NCBI GenBank assembly: GCA_034509735.1
Contig: JACGWO010000006.1
Coordinates: 2,805,001 to 2,869,000, forward strand
Reading direction: 5' to 3'
Length of the DNA: 64,000 nt
Source of the DNA: Sesamum alatum
Taxonomy: Eukaryota; Streptophyta; Magnoliopsida; Lamiales; Pedaliaceae
Each line of letters starts with the position of its first letter. The first letter of the stretch is position 1. The notes beneath the pieces were generated by a model, which did no database searches, was not told the origin of the DNA, and worked only from the letters and a program-made list of their open reading frames with translations. Positions 36,101 to 47,820 of the stretch are shown piece by piece. The translations under genes were made by a program, and so were the position numbers.

Positions 36101-37160
36101 CATGGTTCTTTGTTTTTTAACACCGAAAAGGATTAAGTTATATGTTCGTTGAGTTTAAAATTTTCAAAACAATGGGGATAGCTTGACTCTTTGCTCAACT
36201 TTTATTTATTTGTTTACCATCTCAAAATTGATCAAATGATTAATTTTATCAAAATAAAATATATGGAGAGTGAGATTAATGTCATAATTTGTCAACTTTT
36301 TCAGTGGAGTGTGAGTTGACTAGCAGAAGTAAGGGCTGAAGCTAGCTTTCTTCGAGATTTTCTGAAATTTCATTGAGTTCCAGATTTGAAACGATTATTA
36401 TGTTTTTTGATATTCTGCTTTACATGCCTTTGTTAAGGGGATTTTTTTTTCTATTCTTTTTTTATACAATTCAGGGGTTTCTACTATTATTACTACTACT
36501 ACTACTTGGTTTTTTGGTTTAGATATTTCATTTCATAGGAAAAAAATCCTGTTTCAATTAGGCAATAAAAATATAAGTGAATTTTACGAAAAAGAATGTG
36601 TAATTTGAATAGTTGAGTTATTAATTTAACAATTTTATCTAAATATCCTATTTTAATGTGATTTAGTAGTGCTACTTTGAAAACTAGCAACATCTACATA
36701 TTTTCTAATAATTTTCTCAATTTAAAATTATAAATAACTATCGAAGTTTGTTATGAAATAATTTTGTTAGTTACCTAAGTAAAAATAAAATAAAATAATC
36801 ATAAATAATCAATACTAAAATAAGTAAAAGAAGGAAAAAATAATATCTTGAATCAAGAAAACTGAGATGAGAGATATGGAAGGACAATATTAAACAAATA
36901 AATAGGTTAGTGAAAAAAGGAAAAGGAAAACAAAAGAGAGAAAGAGAAAAATTGATTTGGAATTATCTTTTTAAATAGGGGTAAATTTATCAATACTAGA
37001 GTTACGTGACACACTCGATGCGTGTGTGAAAATATTTAATTAATTTTTTAATAAATAAAACAAAATGAATATAAATTAAAATATAATCATGAGATTAAAT
37101 AAAATTTAAGAGAAAACAATAATTTTGAAAAATATAAATAATATATAATTTTGAAAACTA

Positions 37161-37302
37161 ATATATCCTGAGATAAAAATATTTATATCTCAGGATATAG
37201 TTCAAGAAGCAATGGAAACAAAAAAGAAAAATATCAATTGATTGATGCTCTGCTATCCAGTGAGGGATTTTCATGGAGAAATATATCCTGAGATAAAAAT
37301 AT
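37161..37302. repeat. Palindrome and its partial copy
   Basis: TATATCCTGAGATAAAAAT is followed at once by its mirror TTATATCTCAGGATATA (37162-37199). The left half recurs at 37281-37302, and both copies are flanked by ATATAATTTTGAAA words. Confidence 0.7.
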
Positions 37303-37365
37303 ATAATTTTGAAACAGAAAATTTGAAGTGAGAGAAAGAAAAACTAAAATAGCAAGCAATAAATA

Positions 37366-38653
37366 TGATGGGTGTCGAAGCCACCAAAAATAATTCCTAC
37401 AATTACTTTCTTGCGAAAGCGGCAAGTAGGGTCGAATTCGCAGGGATCGGCGATAAGTTGATTTCTTAAAAGAAACAAAAGGGGGGGGGGGGGATTCAGA
37501 TTTTTAGCTGTGAAGAGAAAATAACAAGTATAAATTAAAGGGGAAGTGTAATAGATGAGAAGGTTTTCCGGTTAAAGTGGGTTCATGCTTGATTCTTCCC
37601 GTTGATCATTGATGCAAATATAATAATTATTAAAATGCGTAGATCAGTTATGGTTGTTGGTACGACCTAACAACCTCACCCTTCCTTACCTTTTCGTTAG
37701 CCAAGGAACGTCCGTTGACTAGATCTCTAATCAATAAACAACCCCGGGAACATCCACGAGATTTAATTTATTAACAGCTTTGAGAATTAGAAGGGCCTGA
37801 TCCTAACCAATAAATTCCTACGAGGATTCATTTAAATCAGATCATGCATTCACCAAAACATAATTAACCACTTTGACACGATTAATCATGAGATGTTGCT
37901 ACTAGTTATTGAACTAAACAAACAATTACGGATTTGTAAGTTCAAATAGCTAAACAAACTATCTTGATAATGAATAACTGATCATATTATTCAAACATCA
38001 GAAGTTTGTAGAAAGAGCGCAGAAAATAACATGCATACGGATTTGTAATAAAAGAATTAGGCACTTATTAGATCTCACAACATTTTGAGAATCAAGCATT
38101 TACCGTACTTTAACCGGAAAATTAAGAGCTTAACCTAACATGCTAATGGAAGAACACACTAAAAAGTGGAATTCCATTAGCAATTGGGCAACGTAAATAA
38201 AAATAGAAGAAGATAGAGGAAGTAGAATAATGTTCCTATTTATACTATTAGCACCTCACAAACCTAGACAAGAAAAGGGGTAGATACATGATTGCTCATA
38301 AACATGTTAACTACTTAATTCCTAGCAATTTAAATGATAAATTTCGGATTCTTGAGGAGGGTTTTCAGCAATCATTCCTTCTTCCTTCAATGAAATTCGC
38401 AACTTTCCTTTTTCTCTCAAGTTGACTGCAGTGTTTAAGCGTGGGCACGCTTAGTGGAAATTTCGAATCTGCCACTCTTTTTCACTAGTTCCCTCAAATG
38501 CCTCTAAATGCCATTATTAGCTCCATTTCACCATCTTTTACTCCTTGCAAGACATATTTCCTGAAAATACAATAAATCCACATGATTAGGAGTAATTAGT
38601 CCTTAAAATAAGGCATTACGAGTCTTAAATCGTGGCAAATTACACACTTATCA
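37366..38653. mobile_element. Solo LTR of an LTR retrotransposon
   Basis: Starts TGATGGGTGTCGAAGCC and ends TTACACACTTATCA, the TG...CA form. Direct 5-bp repeats AAATA flank it exactly (37361-37365 and 38654-38658). The interior has GTAGGGTCGAATTCGCAGGG, a word familiar from plant retroelements, plus a G13-14 tract at about 37482-37495. No gag/pol frame or second LTR is present, so unequal recombination to a solo LTR is the simplest history. Confidence 0.85.
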
Positions 38654-38893
38654 AAATAGTTATTTACAAAGATAGTTTTGTCATTGGAGACAGTGGTTGT
38701 GGGTTTAGAAGAGTGGATAGGTGGGAGTTAATATATTAAAAAGCACATCAATAGGTCATTGATGCTTTATTAATACTATAGATTCGATAAAGAGATCAAT
38801 TTAGTTAATTACGTACTTTTCTATGCCCTTTGCTCTAGAGCCCACATGACATGGTGCTTCAAACTAAAATATTATAAGAGGAGAACATAAATA

Positions 38894-40714
38894 ATGGAAT
38901 CAGAACCATCAATGCAAGACTTACCAGTTGCATCTGCTGAAGCTGAACGTAGAAGAGAAAGACATCGATTTCGTGATAGAGAGAAAAGGCAATCAATGAG
39001 TACTGAAGAGCGAGAAAACTACCTTACAAGAAGGCGCCGATATTATCAGATGCAAACAGCAAGAACTGCAAGTACTGGAGCACTTGGAGGTGAAGAAATT
39101 TGAAATGTGGTGTCTCTTAAATCATTAGTTTGTGTAATTTTTGTTTATATCAACTTAAGATTAGAACTCCTTATTTTGAATGAATAAATATCGGAATAAT
39201 GGACATATCAACTATGACCGTCGATTGTGGACAAAAGGGTCATTTGACTTTCTCAAATATATTTTCACTTAAAATCAAACATTCAATTTAAAAAATCTCA
39301 TTTTAAGTTTCAACTTTTTTTGATAAAATTACATGTGGTACGTGTCTACATAATATTACAGTAGTTAATATATTATCGTAAAAGTAACATTAAGTGTATT
39401 ATTAATCTTTATATTATTCTATCTTTACACGTTAGTACTCATTTAATAGCCAACACAACATTATATGAGTTAGTTGATTCTTACTTTCAAGTATCCGTTC
39501 GTCTTACAGCTAGAGGGAGAAGTCGTTTGACTCCTTTGAATTATACAACATTTCTTTCCAATATGGATCCAGCTAACCAATATACAGGGTCTACTTCAGG
39601 CGCTTCTACTTTACATAGACAAGGTAATTATTATTATTATTATTATTAGTAATAAAATTATTATTTTAGATTATCACATGTTTATAACCTTATATTATTA
39701 TTTTAGTACCCTTAAAATTTTATTTTTGAATTCAATTTTTTGAATATTTTTTGACATTGAAAACTAACGGAACTTCCTAACATAGGTCTTGACAGAACTA
39801 TTGGAACTAATCCTAATGTAGACACAAACGTTGGTTCTATTAGCAGACGTGACAACATGAGCCATAATTTTAGTCGTAGATCAGGATTTAATTGTGCGAG
39901 AGATTTTCATGAAAGGCAACAAAATCCTCGGTTACTGCTTCCAACTCCAATAATTTGCCACCATTGTCAAGCAAAGTTATTTCGTGGAGAGACACAAACT
40001 TTTTGTTGTAATGGAGGAAAAATAGCTTTGCCAGAAATACCGGTGCCTTCAGAGCTTTACAATCTCTTTACTGATCAATCTGCTGAGGGTAGAATATTTA
40101 GACAGAACGTTCGTGCATTTAATCATGTTTTTTCATTTACCTCATTGGGTGCTAAATTGGATGAAAGTGTAGCTGGTCGCCAGGGTGTTTATGCCTTCAG
40201 AGCTCATGGAACTATATATCATAAGATTGGTACATTATTGCCTGTCCCTGGGACGAGACCAAGATACATTCAAATGTTTATTTATGACACGGAGCATGAG
40301 ACTGACAATCGATTATTAGAGAATGATAACTTGGATAGAGAATTAGTTGATAAGATTAAGCGCATACTTGATGCACATAATCCTTTTGTCCAAACATTAC
40401 GTCAACTTGCTCAACGCGATGATATACTTGACTGTAAGTTACTGATCAAGGAGCGACCTTCCGCACACAGCCGATACACACTTCCAACTGCATCACAGGT
40501 TGCAGCTATTATAGTTGGTGGTGATGAAGTGGTAGATGTAACTAACAGGGATATAATTGTTCAAACAATTGGGGGTCAACTAATGAATATCAAGGAATTT
40601 TCAGGCTATTATGATCCTTTGCAATACCCCCTACTACTCCCTTATGGAACATATGGATGGGACAGTGACTGTCGTACATCTGATGGTACTAGAGTCACTT
40701 GCTGCGACTATTAT
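38894..40714 (+). pseudogene. Helitron RepHel N-terminal part, Rep/HUH nuclease deleted
   Basis: 38894-39103 encodes the charged Helitron N-terminal segment (ERRRERHRFRDREKRQSMS... YLTRRRRYYQ). After a gap, the 39857 frame gives the zinc-binding ICHHCQAKLF...FCCNGGK block. Next come the conserved LPEIPVPSELYNLFT, FRQNVRAFNHVFSFTSLGAK and YDPLQYPLLLPYGTYGWD blocks. Right after the next conserved stretch (TCCDYYHQ, about 40714) the sequence jumps to EGERFYLRLLLNHVRGP. In complete Helitrons that block lies hundreds of residues downstream. The whole Rep region with the HUH and two-Tyr motifs is therefore gone, and the frame changes across the junction. Confidence 0.85.
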
Positions 40715-42632
40715 CACCAAATGAAGGAGAAAGGTTTTATTTGCGTCTTCTACTCAATCATGTTAGAGGACCTAAATCATTTGATGATCTATTGATAGCA
40801 AATAATGTGCATTATCCGACATTTAAGCACACTGCTGAAAAACGTGGTCTTCTTGAAGAGGATGATAGTATTCGTCAGTGTTTAATTGAAGCAAGAGCTA
40901 TTAGAATGCCTTCAGCTCTCAGGAGGTTGTTTGCCACAATCTTACTTTATTGTCAACCAACCGGGGTAAGACAATTGTGGGAAGAAAATTATCCCTACAT
41001 GATTGAGGATTATCCTTCATCAAGCTCCACAAATAGTGTCTTAATTTTTAACAGGCTTTTACATGACATTAACTGTATATTTTTGCAACATAAAAGGAGT
41101 TTGAAAGAGTTTGATTTACCTCAAATTGCTGAAGACTATCAAGATTTGAGAAGCATCTCCAGTCTAATAGAAGATGAACTAATCATACCCATCTCACTTG
41201 ATGATCTTAATGCTGTCAGTAAACTTAATCCAGGTCAATTGCAGGCATTTAATACCATCAAGCATGCGATCATGAGAAAACGGAGTGAGACATTTTTCAT
41301 TGATAGCCCCGGTGGTACTGGCAAAACATTCTTATATCGGGTGTTACTTGCAAGTTTTCGCAATGTTGGGTCTATAATGGTAGCTACTGCAACATCAGGT
41401 ATTGCAGCAATCCAACTACCGGGTGGTAGAACAGCACATTCAAGACTTAAGATACCAATTAAGTTGGATTCGAGCTCTAGGTGCAATTTCAGCAAACAAT
41501 CTGAAGTATGCCAGCTATTAGATCGAGCATCAACAATCATTTGGGATGAGGCACCAATGGCAGATAGAAAGGCAATTGAAACTGTGGATCGAACTCTAAG
41601 AGAAATGTTTGGGGTTGATTTGTCGTTTGGTGGTAATATTATGATATTAGGAGGTGATTTTCGTCAAGTTGTACCTGTTGTTGTCGGAGGCACAAGGTCA
41701 CAAGCTGTGAAAGCAAGCATTGTGGAGTCATACTTATGGTCCAGTATTAAAGTTCTTCACTTGGCAGACAACATTAGAGCACATAACGATCAGAGCTTTT
41801 CTGAATTTTTGTTGCGCATTGGTAATGGGGAAGAACCTACAATGGAAGATAACATGATAAGAATTCCAGACTCAATGGCTATACCATTTGAAGGTGAGCA
41901 TTCAATTGATCATCTGATTGAATGTACTTTCCCAAATCTAGGTTCACATACTTATGATCCTGAGTATATGATGGATGGAGCGCTAATAACTCCACTAAAC
42001 GAAGATGTTAACAAGTTAAATGAAAGGGTGCTTCAAGCTTTCACCGGCGAGGAAGAAGTTACATATTATTCATTTGATTCTGTGTCCGAGGATATGAATA
42101 ATTTGTACTTACCAGAATTTCTAAACTCCCTGTCGCCCGGTAATCTCCCACCACACAAATTGACTATAAGAAGGGTGCCCCCATTATGCTTCTCAGAAAC
42201 ATTGATCCAAAAATTGGACTTTGTAATGGCACCAGACTAATTTGTCGCAGATTTGGTAGAAATGTGATTGATGCAGAAGTTTTGACTGGACAATTCAAGG
42301 GAATAAGAGTTTTTCTACCACGCATTCCTTTGAAGACATCAGAAGATGCAAAAATGCCTTTTGAAATGATACGAAGACAGTTTCCTGTTAGATTGAGCTT
42401 TGCGCTGACAATTAATAAATCTCAAGGGCAAACAATACCAAATGTTGGAATTTATTTGCCGGACCACGTTTTCAGTCATGGCCAGTTGTATGTTGCTCTT
42501 TCACTAGGAGTTTCTGAAAGAACCACTAAAGTGTTGGTTACAAAGGGAAAAATAAATGGGATTGAAGGGATCTACACAAGAAATGTGGTTTTTCACGAAA
42601 TTTTTGGAAGGTTACGAAGTAATCGTAACTGA
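40715..42632 (+). pseudogene. Helitron PIF1-like helicase part, frameshifted
   Basis: Continues from the Rep deletion with GERFYLRLLLNHVRGPKSFDD. The superfamily 1 PIF1-type helicase follows: Walker A DSPGGTGKTFLYR, Walker B IIWDEAPMAD, and GGDFRQVVPVV. One base is missing near 42168, so the frame changes before PIMLLRNIDPKIGLCNGTRLICR. The second frame (to 42632) has RLSFALTINKSQGQTI and GQLYVALSLGVSE. The family has ALSRG at the last site. Here CTA (42504-42506) encodes Leu in place of the motif VI arginine. Three independent faults (Rep deletion, frameshift, motif VI change) make it non-functional. Confidence 0.88.
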
Positions 42633-42939
42633 GAGGTACAATATGAGCTTTTCAAACTAAAAATATTTTATACATTATATATTCTTACTTCAGATTTTTT
42701 GATGATGGGGGTATGTTTGAATGCTACGTGATCTAATATTTGCTAAGGTTTAGCTCAAGTATCCATATTTTGTACAGGTTTTAATATAGATTGTTCTTCT
42801 CTTTCTATACATTTTTTTTGTCATTCATCTATTAGTAAAAGTACTAAATTGTTATTTTTGAAATGCAGATTATGGAGACTTTTATAATTCGGATGATCAA
42901 GTACCAAGACCAAAAGAAGTGATGTGCACATGTGTTATC

Positions 42940-42972
<33 letters not shown>

Positions 42973-43537
42973 GAAATTTTGAATAATGTCTATATGTGGT
43001 TTTGATTGTTTTATAGTACGAGTTATTAACTAATCTTACATTCTAATGGTTGTGCGATATTTAAAGTATGATATAGTACTTCAAAAAATGAGTTAGAATT
43101 AAAGAATTTACGAATATGCAATGCACTAAACTCAATTTTAAATTAAAAAGTTGTATTTATCTTTAAAAATTCTAATAAATATACTTATTCAACTAAAAAT
43201 TTAGTTTTGTTTTGAAGGGCAAATTTTTTGAAAAGAAGTGATTGATATATGATATAACCACCATTTATTAGAGGAAAACAATATTTTTTTTTTTTCTATA
43301 ATAGTATAAATAGATTATGCTCATCCATTAAGTATTTTTGTAAATTAATTTTATAAGATATTTTAGATCAAACAATTATCAAATATATGATTAATGATCT
43401 ACTAAAATTCGATGTAAAATAGATCATATACATACTAAAATTGACCAAAGTATGTAATTTAAACACGCTGATTAATATATCTTAATATTTTTATCAATTT
43501 TTATTTGCTCACGCATCGCGTGTGCGCGGATTGCTAG

Positions 43538-44093
43538 TATATATATATATTAACCGTGGTGCCACGTTGTTTCTGCGTGCATATCATAAATAATCTTTCA
43601 TATTTAAAATATATATATAAATAAGAGTAAAATATATAATTAATATATTACATTAAAAAACAAAGGTAATTTACAGTGATACCCCTTGAGATTAGATCAA
43701 AATGTACAAACATCCTCTGATGTTATAATTATATTACAACTACACCCCCTATTCAAAAGGCGAAGCTTACACTAATACCCCCTAAAAAATATTACACTAA
43801 CACCCCTTGGGGGTGTAACTGTAATTATGCAAAAGGCAGGGAGTGTTTGTGTATATGGACCTAACCTCAGGAGGTGTCGATGTAATTTACCTAAAAAACA
43901 AAAGATAAAAAATTAATTTATCAATTAATGTAAAATATGAATAATTGAATAAGTTGGTTATCTTATCAGTTGAAGGGCATTTTTTGCATCACAAAAAATT
44001 GGTGCGGCGGGTCACCCGTCACTTGTGAGTGTAAAAGGCCTTTCTTTTTATATTAACTTTTTCTTTTTATATTAATATATAGATATAGGCGAT
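43538..44093 (-). mobile_element. Non-autonomous Helitron, abutting the larger one tail to tail
   Basis: On the minus strand it starts TCTATATATTAATATAAAAAG at 44093 and ends near an ACAACGTGGCACCACGG hairpin followed by a (TA)n run and CTAG. A related copy at 60696-60955 shares the start, the CACTCACAA..TG..GG block with CACCAATTTTTTG, and the hairpin. Its 3' end falls in the same (TA)/CTAG tract as the end of the + strand Helitron. A MITE (43665-43891) is inserted in it. Confidence 0.5.
43665..43891. mobile_element. Foldback MITE with 11-bp flanking repeat
   Basis: GGTAATTTACAGTGATACCCC faces a right arm ending GGTGTCGATGTAATTTACC. TAAAAAACAAA is present at both flanks (43654-43664 and from 43892). 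Inner inverted arms carry TTACACTAA and AACACCCCTTG. Sister to 30123-30318. Confidence 0.82.
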
Positions 44094-44095
44094 AA

Positions 44096-44370
44096 TTATA
44101 TTACACTCATGACTTATGATATGATTATGTAAATCACCTCTATCTGCTGGATAGTTACGTATATACCAATTAAAAACGTTAACATTATTTATAGAAATCA
44201 TTTATATATTTCAAAAAAATTATATATACACTTTTAAAAAATATCAATATCATTACACATACTACTCTTATCTTTTGGTTGTCAAGGATAATTTTTATAA
44301 TTATGTATAAAATAGGAAGAATTTATATAAATAAATCATATATTAAGGGGGCGGATACATAATTATTCCT
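44096..44370. repeat. MITE, GGATAATTA family, degenerate
   Basis: Left GCGATAATTATATTACACTC and right GCGGATACATAATTATTCC, with internal words GACTTATGATATGATTATG and AAATAAATCATATATTAAG in inverted arrangement. It matches the copy at 49050-49325. The target duplication was not resolved. Confidence 0.5.
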
Positions 44371-44666
44371 ATATATTATTATTGTCATTTTCGTTTTTGT
44401 TCTCTAATTTAATATTAATTTGTATTGTCTATTTGTACAAATTATTAAGGCTCGTGGCATAAAACAACTATTTTTGTGAACGAAATGCCAGTTCACCAAT
44501 ATATTCTTAACTTATATTTATTTCTTTCATAAGTAGTTATTTTTTATTAATTATTTATACAATAATTTTCATTTCATGTATATAGTCAGAATCAATTTGT
44601 TTAATCGATCTATCTTCCTTTTATTTCATATAATTAATAAATATAAAAAATAAAGTATATATATAT

Positions 44667-44842
44667 TGATATAGGCAAGTGTCCCACATTGATTGCAGAT
44701 AACGAGTTTAACCGGCTTATACCCTCAAGGTCTCATCTTCCTAGCTGGATGCTTCTTCATAACAAAAACGTGAGACTCATACGAAGCCTCAACGAATAAT
44801 AACTTACACAACGAGACATTGATTGAATCGTAAGCCATATCA
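44667..44842 (+). repeat. Solo LTR of the snRNA-promoter-like TRIM family, decayed
   Basis: Starts TGATATAGGCAAGTGTCCCACATTGATTGCAG and ends AAGCCATATCA, aligning along its length with the 3' LTR at 58946-59124. GTCCCACATTG and TTATACC are retained in the same order and spacing as the intact family. Flanking 5-mers do not match, so its borders may have eroded. Confidence 0.65.
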
Positions 44843-45080
44843 CGTACTCATCGAATGCGTTTCAATTGCAAGTTATTAACTAAAAAAACTATGCTAGAAA
44901 CATAATTGACAAAAAAAGTTATTTTGTCACTATAAGAATTTATACTAAGTTAACCATAATTAAGTGTCGTTAACTTTGTTTTATGAATTATTTGAGTGAT
45001 AGAATAAATTGTTATAACATGTGTGATTAAAAACCGTTGAATTAATTATAGGTACTTTACTTAATTGGATTGTATGTCTT

Positions 45081-45478
45081 GGGGCAAAATCACACTTTTG
45101 ATCCCATAGGATTGAGGGGTCAACACTTTTGGTACGGTGCTTTCTGAAATGACCAATTTAGTCTCAAAATTGGGAATTTTCGACAATTTTGGTCCCGCGC
45201 TTCCTGAAATGACCAAGGCAGTCCCAAAATTAGGAATTTTCGACACATTTGGTCCCACTAACGGCGAAACATGTGCCGTTAATATTTTTTACGAAAATCG
45301 TCTAATGGGACCAAATATGCCGAAAATTCACAATTTTGGGACTAAATTAGTCATTTCAGGAAGCGCGGGACTAAAAATATCAAAAATTCTCAATTTTGGG
45401 ACTAAATTGGTCATTTTAAAAAGTGGGGGACCAAAAGTGCTGACTGGAGTCTTATGGAACCAAAAGTGTAATTTTGCC
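45081..45478. mobile_element. Foldback MITE with 9-bp target duplication
   Basis: Left GGGGCAAAATCACACTTTTG against right CCAAAAGTGTAATTTTGCC. Flanks GTATGTCTT (45072-45080) and GTATATCTT (45479-45487) differ at one position. Inner arms alternate TCTCAAAATTGGGAATTTTC with its inverse several times. The open frames on both strands are translations of these arms. Confidence 0.82.
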
Positions 45479-45831
45479 GTATATCTTGATTACAAACTAT
45501 CCCATGATACTTCCACTTATTATACGCAGGATATTTGTCATTTTATATTTTTACCCTCACTCATATATTTACAAAAGTTAATACGAATAAATACTAAAAA
45601 AGTTTGATGTCATGAACTTCTCCCGATGGCATCTTCTGGATAGGGTCGACACTATAATATTCCACGTAAATATTTGGATGGATTTTTTATTCAATTGAAA
45701 TAGTAATTTATATTGAATTGGAGTAATAAGTCCGAGTCTCCATATAATAAGGTAAACATGGTTTAAGTTTTATTGAGCTAGTTTAGCAGTCCTTATCATC
45801 AATAAGCAGCACCTAAAGGTAGAGTAAAATT

Positions 45832-46738
45832 TATTTTGACACCCGAATTTTGTTATTAATGTCATTTTGATACCTGAGTAATTACAAATGGCTCAATTAG
45901 TACCCGAGTTATGATATTAATATTACTTTGGTACACGAGTAATTACAAATGACTTAATTAGTACTTGAGTTTCACCATTAATATCATTTTGATACCCAGT
46001 TGATTTTTTATTTATTTTATTTATTATTATTTTTATATAATGACCATTTTACTCTTAGATAATAAATAAAATAAATAAATGTATTAAAAAAAATGTGAAC
46101 AAAATAATAATATTTTATTAATTTTTTCTACTCATTTATTTATCAATATTATAAAATAAGTCAAAATGCATTGCAACCATATAAAAGTTAAATTTGCATT
46201 CTAAATTTTGAAAATTTATAAACTAAAATTGAAACTTTTGACTCTATATCTAAGTTTTGCAATCAAATTTTAATATCTCGATGAAAAAAAAAATACCTTT
46301 GACGATGAAAACTTTGATTCCCCGCGACTTGACTATTAACATAAGTTAATTGATAATAATATTTTTAATACATATATTGAGAGATAATGATAGTAGGTAG
46401 TATTAATTAAAATTAAAATATAATAATTTTGATAACCAAATATGGGTCATAATAAAAATTTATCAATAGAAATTTATGCAAAATTTTCTTTGGTATATTA
46501 CTAAGGGTAAATGGGCATTATATAAAAATATAATAGAAAAAATAAATAAAAAAATATGAAGTGGATACCAAAGTAATATTAATGGTGAAACTCAGATACT
46601 AATTAAGTCATTTGCAATTACTCATGTCTCAAAATGACATTAGTTGCGAAACTCGAGTACTAATTAAGTCATTTGTAATTACTTATGTACCAAAATAGCA
46701 TTATTGATAAAACTCAGGTACCAAAATAAATTTTACTC
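45832..46738. mobile_element. Long foldback MITE with 10-bp target duplication
   Basis: Left GAGTAAAATTTATTTTGACA and right CCAAAATAAATTTTACTC. Flanks CCTAAAGGTA and CCTAAAGATA agree at 9 of 10. Arms are built from repeats of GAGTAATTACAAATG..TTAATTAGTAC and the inverse. At 907 bp it is the longest of the simple foldbacks here. Confidence 0.82.
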
Positions 46739-47414
46739 CCTAAAGATATCGCAAAATATGAGAAAGTCAAAAATTAAGACAATAAGGTTTCCACGTATGT
46801 TGACAAAGCTCAATGGTTTGAAAGTCTCGTAGATGCTACACTGGATATTTAAGAAATTAGATAGTCCGATAATTGTGCTATATACTGCTTTATTTTATTT
46901 TATTTAAAAATGAGAGTTATGCATCACTAATTTATGTATTCAGTGTACAATATATCGAGCGTAGCATGAATTTAACTAATTCATTTATATATATATATAT
47001 ATATATATATTTTTTAGAAATAGAAGATGTAATAAGAGAGTGATATATTTCAAGAATTCTTTGTAGTTATATATTGCTTTGGCCACTAATTATCTACAAA
47101 GTTTCATGGATATTTTTGTTTATTTATGGTATAGTTTGATTATTTAAAGGGGGTGATATTACATTAGACATTGAAATTTCAATATCAAGAGGGAATGTCT
47201 TCTCTCCATCTACTCAAATATGTGCCAAAATTCCATGTTATATTGCTATTAAATTAGTATAGAGAACCACATAATATCATTATCAATTTTGGTGTAGCTT
47301 ATATTTGCTTCGGATTAATTGCATTTCACTCCTTTCTAAAATTACTAATAAATTAGAAATATTTTCTAAGAAAATAGGACAACGTGATCCCTTGAACTTA
47401 ATTATAACAACGAA
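46739..47414. other. AT-rich intergenic, no gene seen
   Basis: Contains a (TA)n run at about 46985-47010 but no supported gene or element. Confidence 0.4.
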
Positions 47415-47697
47415 CACTAGAAAAATTTAATATTTAACTATGGCTAACTGCCATAGTGAATAATCATTCACCACGGTCATACAACGGTTATTGCACGTGG
47501 TATTTGCGAGTGTGGCTAAAACATTTGCCATGGCTAAAAACCATGAAAAAAACATTTGCTATGGCTCATAACCAAGGTAAAAAGAGTTTTCATGGTGGAT
47601 AATTTAGGTTTTTGCAACGATTTTTGTTTAACCATGGTTAATAATAAATATTTACTATGATTTTAGTTTGTAGCTAATAGTGAATTTTCTTCTGGTG
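47415..47697. mobile_element. CACTA-type MITE
   Basis: Left end CACTAGAAAAATTT and right end AATTTTCTTCTGGTG form a CACTA-like inverted terminus. Flanking triplets are GAA and AAA. The internal block ACGGTCA...TATTTGCGAG(T)GTGGCTAAAA is the reverse-strand equivalent of one in the CACTA MITE in the LHCB6 intron, so the two belong to one family. Confidence 0.6.
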
Positions 47698-47820
47698 AAA
47701 TTTACTGTCTCGCCAAACTTCAAGATTGGAAAGCATTAATTTCCCAATATTGGCTAAATTCAGTACTGCAAAATGATCATTTGAATGGAGATGCTGAGTA
47801 GAGTTGGGATTTTTAAAATT

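Larger units (their letters stand above)
36996..38782 (-). mobile_element. Small Helitron on minus strand, interrupted by a solo LTR
   Basis: On the minus strand the element begins TCTATAGTATTAATAAAGC at 38782, preceded by A. It ends in hairpin ACACACGCATCGAGTGTGT, then CACGTAACTCTAG at 36996, followed by T. These are the A^TC...CTAG^T borders of Helitrons. Without the 1288-bp LTR it is about 0.5 kb and non-coding. It lies inside the 33276-43537 Helitron, upstream of the helicase frames. Confidence 0.75.
33276..43537 (+). mobile_element. Helitron with helicase but without Rep domain, nested insertions
   Basis: The 3' end at 43537 is canonical. A CACGC-ATC-GCGTG hairpin lies about 17 nt before the terminal CTAG, followed by T. 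The 5' end is placed at TATACTATTATAAAAGAGAA (33276 on), which matches the 5' words of the small Helitrons at 48142 and 61193. The initial TC appears to have been lost into a (TA)n run. The interior holds the helicase reading frames (38894-42632) and an opposite-strand Helitron with a solo LTR (36996-38782). From 33.5 to 37 kb it is non-coding, with some 5'-end-like words in reverse (CTATAATAGTA at about 35970 and 43290). Other nested ends may therefore exist. The 5' boundary is the weakest part. Confidence 0.6.

Noticed and set aside
40699..42240. Host PIF1 helicase gene
   Set aside because: Helitron-specific N-terminal blocks, Rep deletion junction, frameshift and a Helitron 3' hairpin downstream show it is transposon-derived.
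45061..45607. Open frames with repeating PKLSKIPNFGTKLVIS units
   Set aside because: Direct translation of the inverted and direct repeats of a MITE.
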